Assembly (NCBI GenBank): GCA_964578835.1
Contig: CAZOEL010000022.1
Span: 1 to 64,000, forward strand
Source: CAZOEL01 sp964578835
GTDB taxonomy: Bacteria > Desulfobacterota > Syntrophobacteria > Syntrophobacterales > Syntrophobacteraceae
Direction of reading: 5' to 3'
Length of the DNA: 64,000 nt
Shown: positions 8,872-15,907 of the stretch, piece after piece
Layout of the letters: every line of letters starts with the position of its first letter
Position numbering within the stretch: position 1 is the first letter of the stretch
Notes under the pieces: model-generated
Database searches by the model: none
What the model saw: only the letters and a program-made list of their open reading frames with translations
What the model was told of the DNA's origin: nothing
Program-made: the position numbers and the translations under genes

Positions 8872-9666
8872 TTATCGGTTGTCTTTCTCTGCCCGTTCCC
8901 ACATCGGGTAGTATTTTTTATACTGATTCGAGCGTTCTATTTTGATGCATTCCCACAGGAGGTCCATACAAGCGTTCGCATAGCAGTGCTGCATTATTCG
9001 AGTAACTATCACTCCGTGTCCGTCTTCTTTCTTTATCTCCCTGTGAACGCCCTCAAAGTGAAAAAAGCAGAAGCCTTTGAGATCATCAATACTTAGAAAT
9101 GATTCATTCAGGCACTCACGGATAATCTGTTTTGGATTGTTGATTATTGGTCTCAACATTCCCTGCTCACTCTTATCAGGGGGGTCTTTTTCTTTATTCG
9201 CAATTCCGTTAATTGCGAGGTCGAGGCGCTTGAGAATGAGCTCTGCGATTTCTTTCGGTGACCGGTTACGTACGTCCGGGATGATAACGGTGGAAAATAA
9301 ACCGTCGATCTCGCCATCGCCAAAGCGTAATGGAAGAAACCGCATACGCTTGACGTTATCCGTGCCGGCGTCTCGCAAGCCTCGCTCGAAGGCCTGTATC
9401 GCCCGCCACTCCTCCTGAGTCCATGGCTTTTCGTTGTAGCGCTGGCAGACGCAGGCCACTACCAAACGCGTCATTTTGCCATAGTAGTTCTGAAGTACGA
9501 TTTGTGCGTCCGGACCCGCAAGTTCGGATTCAAACCATTCGTCGAAAAAGATTTTTCCGTTGCCTACCTTCTCCCGCAACAACTCAGCCACCTCGCGTAC
9601 CAGATCGCGCTTATTGTCGCCAGCAAAGGAAAGGGCAATTTCAAATCGGTAATCTTCTGGGTTCAT
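8872..9666 (-). CDS. TIR-domain effector with C-terminal EAD
   Basis: The start is placed at 9666 because GGGAG lies eight bases upstream; an in-frame ATG at 9717 has none. The 264-residue protein begins with a TIR-like domain (about 1-150): YRFEIALSFAGDNKRD, KIFFDEWFE, then a strand-helix pattern with VVACVCQRYNEKPWTQEEW. The likely catalytic glutamate is in WTQEEW. The C-terminal 85 residues are the same adaptor domain as in the next gene. Bacterial TIR domains hydrolyse or convert NAD+ on activation and cause abortive infection. It is the first gene of the operon, so the effector and its adaptor are made together. Confidence 0.8.
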   Translation of the reverse strand: MNPEDYRFEIALSFAGDNKRDLVREVAELLREKVGNGKIFFDEWFESELAGPDAQIVLQNYYGKMTRLVVACVCQRYNEKPWTQEEWRAIQAFERGLRDAGTDNVKRMRFLPLRFGDGEIDGLFSTVIIPDVRNRSPKEIAELILKRLDLAINGIANKEKDPPDKSEQGMLRPIINNPKQIIRECLNESFLSIDDLKGFCFFHFEGVHREIKKEDGHGVIVTRIMQHCYANACMDLLWECIKIERSNQYKKYYPMWERAEKDNR

Positions 9667-9742
9667 CGATAATCTCCCGTGGTTCGGAGGTTGGATACGA
9701 CCTGTAGGACTCGCCAATACAAGTCCTCATGGCATGCCATAT

Positions 9743-10098
9743 CTAAGCCAGGAGGGTGGAGTCGAGAGGCCCTCCCCGCACGGTCAGTGAGTTCTCCACG
9801 AAGGAAGCGCTCGGAGGTTCGCACTCGCGAATCGCATTGACCTTCTTGAGGCGGTCCTCAGTCTCGAGTGTCGCGGAGAGCATCATAATCCGATCTTTCA
9901 CTCTCTTGCGTAACGGCCAACTATCTCTTTACGGGTAGAGTCGATATTCTGTAGGCTCAGGCGCAGCTCCGCGCCGTAAGTCGGAAAGGCCATCAGCCAT
10001 TTGTCACCGGTCAAGTTGGACAGCATGGCCTTCACCTCTCTTGATTCCCAATCATAAATGAGTGGTACTAGGATACTCTTAGACGGCAATTGAGTCAA
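9743..10098 (-). pseudogene. Integron-integrase-like tyrosine recombinase remnant
   Basis: Two overlapping minus-strand frames together match a piece of an IntI-type tyrosine recombinase. The first (10098-9898) gives LIYDWESREVKAMLSNL then TYGAELRLSL, which corresponds to the segment around the first catalytic arginine, and continues to a conserved DID/REI strand. After a stop/frameshift near 9900 the second frame gives KDRIMMLSATLE then RLKKVNAI, matching the GKDR..MLP..L segment that follows in these integrases. The HxxR, H and Tyr parts are absent. The gene is dead. IntI ancestry is from memory of the motif order; another XerC-like recombinase is possible. Confidence 0.6.
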
Positions 10099-10425
10099 TC
10101 AGGAGATGCCCGGTACTCTGCATTCTTTCCTTATGATTGCATGCTCCGGGGGTGCATACCGGAGTAAGAACAAGCTAAAAGAAGACTCCAGTAATTTCAC
10201 CAGAACTTGCTAACATATGAACTCTGTCTTTCCTCAAGGTATGATCTTAAGACGTTGAGCTTTTTCAAAAGCTAATCTTTTCATGGAGTAACAGAGCTCT
10301 TTGAATCACTGCCCCGTGTGAGGTGTGCCTCAACGCTTCGCATCGGCCTGTGTTTATCCTTTCATCAGATACTCGAAGAGTGATTTTGCCACCTCGATCC
10401 ATTCTCAAATATGACCGGCTCCGTG

Positions 10426-10615
10426 TTAGAGCATGTTATGCATTTTGGTCTTTACTGCATCAGCCATGGAAGCCGGTATTCCAATCTTCCTGTGGGTAGT
10501 CGTCCGCTGGGTTCACAGATGTTTGAGGTAGCCGGTAAGAGAATCATCAACACAGATTAGTGCTGGTTTAGTATCCGCCTGGCGCCGGTATTTCAAATTG
10601 CATAACATGCTCTAA
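10426..10615. mobile_element. MITE-like 190-bp element with 17-bp inverted termini
   Basis: TTAGAGCATGTTATGCA (10426-10442) is repeated in perfect inversion at 10599-10615, and the match continues inward with one mismatch to about 22 bp. The 156 bp between have no reading frame of note. This size and structure fit a miniature inverted-repeat element or a deleted insertion sequence. No target-site duplication is obvious at the flanks, so the boundaries may have decayed. Confidence 0.55.
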
Positions 10616-10669
10616 GAAAGAGCTCTGGTGCTGTTGCAAAGCTGACACTTTTTCTCTGAAGGTAAGGAT

Positions 10670-10757
10670 GGCTACGGGAATGTTTTTGAGAGACGGATCA
10701 GACTATTAGAGGGACAACGTTTTGCTTGTGCTTTTGAGTAAAGCGAGGCACAATAGC
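10670..10757. repeat. 88-bp direct repeat, left copy
   Basis: This segment recurs at 13486-13573 in the same orientation with one difference in 88 bases. The two copies abut the ends of the IS66 element exactly. It is far too long for the 8-bp target duplication usual for IS66 elements. Confidence 0.9.
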
Positions 10758-10842
10758 GTGTCTTTCCGGTAAGCGAGCGTGAAAACCACTAAATAGGGGA
10801 GTATCATCGGCGGACCAAGAAGAAAGAAGGAGAATACAGCCG

Positions 10843-11229
10843 ATGAGACAACCTTTAGTGAAATTGCCAAGCCCCGCCCTTGCAGATGTACATCATCAGT
10901 TCGATGAATGGCGAAAGACTCGCACCAAACGCACACCCATTCCTGAAGCTCTCTGGGATGCTGCTGTGAGCCTCGTACCGGAGCACTCCGTCTATGAAGT
11001 GAGCAAGTGCCTGCACCTCGATTTCAAGATCTTGAAAGAGCGGGTGCGTCAAAGGGATACCCGGAGTTCAATGAGCTTTATCGAAATCGATGCCAAACAA
11101 CTCCTTCCCGGCAGCGAGTGCATTGTCGAGATGGAGCACCGGGACGGGTCCAGGATGAGGATGCACCTTCGAGGTGGCACGCAACCCGATCTCATTGAGA
11201 TAGCCAAAGCGTTCTGGAGTCGGTCATGA
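10843..11229 (+). CDS. tnpA: IS66 TnpA accessory protein
   Basis: The 128-residue protein starts behind AAGGAG. It matches the IS66 OrfA type: an N-terminal helix-turn-helix-like segment, then a short C-terminal strand region (FIEIDAKQLL ... CIVEMEHRDGSRM). The end overlaps tnpB by four bases (ATGA), which implies translational coupling. In IS66 elements TnpA assists transposition, but its exact role is unclear. Confidence 0.85.
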   Translation: MRQPLVKLPSPALADVHHQFDEWRKTRTKRTPIPEALWDAAVSLVPEHSVYEVSKCLHLDFKILKERVRQRDTRSSMSFIEIDAKQLLPGSECIVEMEHRDGSRMRMHLRGGTQPDLIEIAKAFWSRS

Positions 11230-11576
11230 TTGCTGTCACTCCCCAGATGCGTATCCTTGTAGCGGTAGATCCTGTGGATTTCAGATCTGGCATCGACGGT
11301 CTCGCCCGCATCTGCCGCCAAAAGCTCAAATCAGATCCCTTCTCGGGCTGTGTCTTTGTGTTCTCAAACCGCAGACGCACGGCCATCCGTTTGTTAGTCT
11401 TCGATGGGCAAGGATACTGGCTTTGTCACAAACGCCTTTCGCAGGGCCGATTCACCTGGTGGCCCAAAGGAGAGGTCTTGAGCCCCTTGGCTGCCCATGA
11501 ACTTCAGGTGCTTTTGTGGAACGGAGACCCTACGGATTCCAAGGTGGCTCCCATGTGGAAACGGATCGCTAATTGA
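11226..11576 (+). CDS. tnpB: IS66 TnpB accessory protein
   Basis: The protein has 116 residues with the strongly conserved IS66 Orf2 features: RILVAVDPVDFRSGIDGLA near the N-terminus, VFVFSNRRRTAIRLLVFD, and a C-terminal FTWWPKG. Length and motif order match the family, and nothing looks broken. It overlaps tnpA by four bases and is required for efficient transposition in studied IS66 elements. Confidence 0.9.
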   Translation: MIAVTPQMRILVAVDPVDFRSGIDGLARICRQKLKSDPFSGCVFVFSNRRRTAIRLLVFDGQGYWLCHKRLSQGRFTWWPKGEVLSPLAAHELQVLLWNGDPTDSKVAPMWKRIAN

Positions 11577-11608
11577 TGCCAATCATCACACATCATTAGA
11601 TATTGCTG

Positions 11609-11664
11609 TACAATCCGCCCCTTCTCGGTTAAGAAGCTTTGCACCAGTTGAAAGGCGGATTGTA
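11609..11664 (+). promoter_or_regulatory. Hairpin in the leader of tnpC
   Basis: TACAATCCGCC (11609-11619) pairs perfectly with GGCGGATTGTA (11654-11664) around a 34-nt loop. The structure ends four bases before the tnpC start codon, so in the tnpAB read-through transcript it would sequester the initiation region. I infer a brake on transposase translation. Confidence 0.5.
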
Positions 11665-11668
11665 GAGA

Positions 11669-13282
11669 ATGGCATCATCTCCAAAGCAAATCACACTCAG
11701 TCCCGAGCAGGCGGGCTCTCTCATTGAGCGGGTAAGGTCGAGGTCCCTCGATGATAAAGACTACGAGATCCTGATCGGGGTCATCGAGACAGTTCTCTTC
11801 CTCTACCAGGCTCTTTCGGAAAAGAGTCACTCAATCCAGCGTCTTTTGCGAAGGATCTTCGGGGTAAAAACCGAGAGCGCCAGAAACGTGATCAAGGATT
11901 CTTCGAATAAATCCTCCAAAGAAACAAAGTCAAGTGAGACCGCAAAGGCTCCGCCAAAGGAGGAGAGTGCCGTAAGGAAAGGCCATGGGCGAAATGGAGC
12001 CGATTGCTACCAGGGACTCCAGAGGACTCAGATCCCTCATCAAAGCCTAAAGAATGCAGATCCCTGCCTGTTCTGCCCCAAGGGGAAGGTTTACAAAATA
12101 GCCACTCCGAAGATTCTCATTCGTCTCACGGGACATGCACCGGTTGGGGGTGACATATTCGAGCTTGAAAGACTCCGCTGCAACCTGTGTGGCGCCATCT
12201 TCACGGCCGATCCCCCGGAAGGTGTGGGCGATGAAAAATACGATGAAGCGGCGGGAGCGATGATCTGTCTTCTCAAGTATGGAGCCGGTTTTCCCTTCTA
12301 CCGCCTCGAAAAGCTTCAAGAAGCCTTATCCGTTCCTCTCCCCGACTCCACCCAGTGGGACATCGCAGAGGGTGTTGCCGACAAGATCCACCCGGTCTTT
12401 CCGGAACTCATCCGAGAAGGGGCTCAGGGAGATATTGTCCAAAACGATGACACCACCATGCGTGTGATCTCCCTAATGCAGGAGATCGCCCAGGAAGAGG
12501 AGGGCTCGAGAACGGGGATCTTCACAACGGGTGTGCTCTCGACCTCCCTTGAAGGGCGAAGGATTGCACTTTTCTTTACCGGCCGAAAGCATGCCGGGGA
12601 AAACTTGAAGGAGGTACTTCAAAAGAGAGCCTCGGGTCTTCCCGATCCCATTCAGATGTGCGATGCCCTTGCTCGAAACATCCCGGATGGGCTCAAAACT
12701 ATCCTCTGCAACTGTTTGACCCATGCAAGAAGAAACTTCGTCGATGTCCTCCGGAGCTTTCCCGAAGAGTGCACACACCTGATCGAGTCTTTGGCGAAGG
12801 TCTACCATAATGATGCCATCTGCAAGAAAGAAAAGATGTCTCCTCAGGAGCGTCTCGAGTTCCATCAGAGCCACAGTGGTCCTGTAATGGATGGCCTCAA
12901 GATCTGGGCCACCGATCAAATCGCTCAAAAAAAGGTCGAGCCCAACTCCGGCCTTGGGAAAGCCATCCGCTACATGCTCGATCGATGGGAGAAACTCACC
13001 CGGTTTCTTCAGATTCCCAACGCACCACTGGATAACAGTCTTTGTGAACAAATCTTGAAGCGTGCGGTATTAAATCGAAAGAACGCCATGTTCTACCGCA
13101 CCGAGCACGGGGCCTACATAGGGGACATGTTCATGAGCCTGATCACAACCTGCTCGCTTTGCGGGGCTAATCCCTTCGACTACCTCATATCTCTTCAAAA
13201 ACACTCTTCCGAGGTGTTCAAAGATCCCAAAAGGTGGATGCCCTGGAACTACAAGGAAGCGTTGCACCCGCCGCCTTCCTGA
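11669..13282 (+). CDS. tnpC: IS66 transposase TnpC
   Basis: The protein has 537 residues. The N-terminus is a helical leucine-zipper-like region (about 15-65). A zinc-binding knuckle with CLFCPKGK and a later CNLCG pair follows (about 130-180). The DDE catalytic domain has its first Asp in VQNDDTTMRV (about 257), then CLTHARRNF and the Glu in NSLCEQILKRAVLNRK (about 460). The C-terminus has the family insert YRTEHGAYIGDMFMSLI. Length is normal for IS66 transposases, and no frameshift is seen. Confidence 0.95.
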   Translation: MASSPKQITLSPEQAGSLIERVRSRSLDDKDYEILIGVIETVLFLYQALSEKSHSIQRLLRRIFGVKTESARNVIKDSSNKSSKETKSSETAKAPPKEESAVRKGHGRNGADCYQGLQRTQIPHQSLKNADPCLFCPKGKVYKIATPKILIRLTGHAPVGGDIFELERLRCNLCGAIFTADPPEGVGDEKYDEAAGAMICLLKYGAGFPFYRLEKLQEALSVPLPDSTQWDIAEGVADKIHPVFPELIREGAQGDIVQNDDTTMRVISLMQEIAQEEEGSRTGIFTTGVLSTSLEGRRIALFFTGRKHAGENLKEVLQKRASGLPDPIQMCDALARNIPDGLKTILCNCLTHARRNFVDVLRSFPEECTHLIESLAKVYHNDAICKKEKMSPQERLEFHQSHSGPVMDGLKIWATDQIAQKKVEPNSGLGKAIRYMLDRWEKLTRFLQIPNAPLDNSLCEQILKRAVLNRKNAMFYRTEHGAYIGDMFMSLITTCSLCGANPFDYLISLQKHSSEVFKDPKRWMPWNYKEALHPPPS

Positions 13283-13485
13283 TCCACAAACATGTCCTAT
13301 CTCGCGTGTCGGTGAAGAGTCACCGAACCCATCGGACTGGTCCATTTCTCCATTTCTCCCAGTTCAATGAAATCATCCGTCTGGATGGAACGTATACCCT
13401 TGTTCTGATCACAGCATCTCTCGCTCCCTGAGTCACTATACCGCGCCTTCCATGGTCTTTTCATGCACGACTACCGGAAGGACAC

Positions 13486-13573
13486 GGCTACGGGAATGTT
13501 TTTGAGAGACGGATCAGACTATTAGAGGGACAACGTTTTACTTGTGCTTTTGAGTAAAGCGAGGCACAATAGC
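13486..13573. repeat. 88-bp direct repeat, right copy
   Basis: This is the second copy of the segment at 10670-10757. It joins the right end of the IS66 element to the broken restriction locus, whose sequence starts inside or just after it. Confidence 0.9.
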
Positions 13574-13837
13574 TGCCACGGAGCTTTTTTATTTTCCGAA
13601 TTAATTAAGATCCTTGATGACTCCGAAAGGGGAAGGTTGGCCGCGCCAACCGACGCCGCTGAACGGTTCGCCGCTATTCTCGGTATTCTGCCCAATGACA
13701 AGCTGTGGACAACCGAGTATGAAGCATTCGTGCTGTAGTTGTCGTATTCCAGACCTGATGAAACGATTACATTCGCCGAGGCCTTTGCGGCTGAAAGGCG
13801 GTTGGTAGGCAAGCTTTACGGTGAAGGGCATTTATGA
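13544..13837 (+). pseudogene. C-terminal remnant of a gene in a type I restriction locus
   Basis: One frame gives RLAAPTDAAERFAAILGIL then LWTTEYEAFVL and stops at 13738; the reading continues in another frame with PDETITFAEAFAAERRL to a stop at 13837. The two pieces read as one protein tail broken by a frameshift. I do not recognise the family. Its end overlaps the next remnant's start by ATGA, so both belonged to one operon. The 5' part has been lost at the repeat/IS junction. Confidence 0.55.
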
Positions 13838-14207
13838 GAAATAGTAAGGAAGCCTTCTCGCGGGTCGTCATCGACGCCCAACTCGCCGACCAAAGTTGGA
13901 AAACACAAGACCCGGATCGCCTCCGTTACGAATACATACTGTCGACGGAACACGAGCGGATTATGTGCTCTGCAACCTGTATGGCCATTCTATGGCGGTC
14001 ATCGAGGCGAAACGCTTTGCTCCAATTGACAGGCAACGGCAGTTTGCGAAACATGCCGAACAAATCTGTTCGATTCAAGCCCAACAACGAATTGCCACAC
14101 AGAAGGCCGTGGCCACCTTCCACGCGCTGATCACGCAAGTTTTCGAAAATAAAGAATTCGAAAACAGCGAAGGGACTTCTCAGATAGAAAGGCAATTCCC
14201 TTTATGA
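13834..14207 (+). pseudogene. Broken type I restriction remnant (HsdR N-terminus joined to HsdS-like C-terminus)
   Basis: From 13834 the frame reads SKEAFSRVVIDAQLADQ and RLRYEYIL; after a frameshift near 13945 it continues GTRADYVLCNLYGHSMAVIEAKRF, the start of the HsdR nuclease domain with its E-x-K pair. It then jumps without a gap into IQAQQRIATQKAVATFHAL, which resembles the C-terminal coiled coil of a type I specificity subunit. The central thousand-odd residues of both genes are missing. The end overlaps gajA by four bases. Confidence 0.6.
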
Positions 14208-15907
14208 AACTGCGTAAATTAGAGATTCAGAACTTTCGCGGAATTAAGAATCTTCAGCTTGATGTAGGTGACACCACGGTTCTGATTGGTGAAAACAACA
14301 CTGGAAAGACTGCCGTGTTGGATGCATTTCGTTTTGCGCTACGTGATGTTCGATCACGCCGAGGTTGCTCCTTTGCAGCTTATGACTTTCACTTGCCAAA
14401 CTCAACAGCAGAGCCTGCCAGCTCAGGTGCGATCAGCATCCGTCTTACCTTTCGCGAAGATGCTCCAGGTGAATGGGAAGAGCGTCAGGTAGCTCGTTTG
14501 AATCGGGCAAAAATCGCTCAAATCAACACCGATGGATGTACTACCGTCATTCTGAAAGTTGGAGCCCGATTTGATGCAACAGCTCAAGATTTCATTCAGG
14601 ACTGGGAGTTTCAGAACCTAGACGGAATCGCACTCACCGGCGTACCCGATACAGCAATTATGACCCTCCAAAATGAAATATCATATTACTACCTTGCCGC
14701 ATTGCGAGATGCGGCAAAGCATTTCGATGCTAAAGGGGCATTCTGGAGGCCATTCTTAAAGGATTCACAATTACCGAGTGCACAGAGAAAAGAGATCGAA
14801 GAAAAGCTAGCGGCTATAAATCAGTTGATTATATCTTCACACGGCAGCTTCACTCAAGTGGTTGATAAACTGAAGGATGTTCGAGATGTGGTTTGTATAA
14901 ATAACTCAGGTTCTGGTGATCTAGTCTCAGTCGATGCGGTCCCATGTCGCCTTTTTGATATGCTTAACAAAACACAAGTCAACTTGAATACCGAAACCGG
15001 AGCCAAAATTCCAATCAGCTATCATGGAGAAGGCATACAAAGCTTATCCGTTTTGATGCTCTTCAATGCATTCCTTGACGCATGGAATGATGGTGCTTCG
15101 TTAGTGGCATTGGAGGAACCCGAGGCTCATCTGCATCCTAGTGCTGTTCGATCTCTTTGGCAGCTAATCAATCGAATTCCTGGACAAAAAATCATATCAA
15201 CACACAGCGGTGATCTGCTATCAGAAGTACCATCAGAAGCGGTGACTCGTCTTTACCGGAAAAACGGTGATATATGTGTCTGTCACCTGAGAGATTCAGG
15301 TCTAGGCCCAGATGAACAGCGGAAGTTTAATTTTCATATTCGTCAAGCCAGGGGTGAATTACTTTTTGCAAGATGTTGGATTCTCGGTGAGGGAGAGTCC
15401 GAGGCTACGCTGCTACCTTTGGTGGCACGCCATCTTGGAATAAATCTCGAACGCATTGGCATCCGGTGTGTCACATACCAAACTGGAATCAGCATGGAAA
15501 CTTGTCTTAAAGTTGCCAACTGTATGGGCATTCCATGGGTCGTCTTAGCGGACAACGACTTTCAAGGGGGCAACGATATTAAAAAGGTACGAAATCATCT
15601 CAACGGTAAGAGCGAAGCGGATATTTTATTCTTTATGTCGCAAGCTAATATCGAAGAATACCTTTGTGCTTGTGGTTTCGGATCGATATATGAAGCGTGC
15701 CTAACTCCGCAGACACGCATGAATGTTAAGGTGCCTCCTGATGACCCTTCGTACTGGCCACAAGTTGTGAAAGCTATTAACAATCGTGAATTTCCTAAGC
15801 CCGCTATTATTCAAACTGTTGTTCAAAGCATCAACTCAGGACAACCAGTGCCTCCTCTTCTTTCTCAAGTAATCATGGCTGCGAAAAAACTTGCGGAGGG
15901 ATCATGA
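14204..15907 (+). CDS. gajA: Gabija protein GajA (OLD-family ATPase/TOPRIM nuclease)
   Basis: The protein has 567 residues, close to characterised GajA. The N-terminal ABC-type ATPase (about 1-345) has Walker A GENNTGKT (about 30), the signature region YHGEGIQSLSVLML (about 275) and Walker B LVALEEPEAHLHP (about 300). The C-terminal TOPRIM domain has the catalytic Glu in ILGEGESEATLLP (about 391) and the acidic pair in VLADNDF (about 450). GajA is a sequence-specific DNA nickase restrained by nucleotides; with GajB it degrades invading DNA when nucleotide pools fall. Its last four bases overlap gajB. Both motif sets look intact. Confidence 0.9.
   Translation: MKLRKLEIQNFRGIKNLQLDVGDTTVLIGENNTGKTAVLDAFRFALRDVRSRRGCSFAAYDFHLPNSTAEPASSGAISIRLTFREDAPGEWEERQVARLNRAKIAQINTDGCTTVILKVGARFDATAQDFIQDWEFQNLDGIALTGVPDTAIMTLQNEISYYYLAALRDAAKHFDAKGAFWRPFLKDSQLPSAQRKEIEEKLAAINQLIISSHGSFTQVVDKLKDVRDVVCINNSGSGDLVSVDAVPCRLFDMLNKTQVNLNTETGAKIPISYHGEGIQSLSVLMLFNAFLDAWNDGASLVALEEPEAHLHPSAVRSLWQLINRIPGQKIISTHSGDLLSEVPSEAVTRLYRKNGDICVCHLRDSGLGPDEQRKFNFHIRQARGELLFARCWILGEGESEATLLPLVARHLGINLERIGIRCVTYQTGISMETCLKVANCMGIPWVVLADNDFQGGNDIKKVRNHLNGKSEADILFFMSQANIEEYLCACGFGSIYEACLTPQTRMNVKVPPDDPSYWPQVVKAINNREFPKPAIIQTVVQSINSGQPVPPLLSQVIMAAKKLAEGS

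Larger units (their letters stand above)
10099..10842. other. Intergenic scrapyard before the IS66 genes
   Basis: No gene is visible in this 740 bp. It contains the 190-bp palindromic element (10426-10615), the left 88-bp direct repeat (10670-10757) and the left end of the IS66 element. The remainder has no structure I can name. Confidence 0.5.
10757..13486 (+). mobile_element. IS66-family insertion sequence
   Basis: Three genes in the order tnpA-tnpB-tnpC lie between imperfect inverted ends: CGTGTCTTTCCGGTA at 10757 and its near-complement TACCGGAAGGACACG ending at 13486, with similarity continuing inward to TGAAAA. All three genes look intact, so the element may be active or only recently immobilised. 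It sits between the MITE-like element and broken type I restriction genes. Confidence 0.85.
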
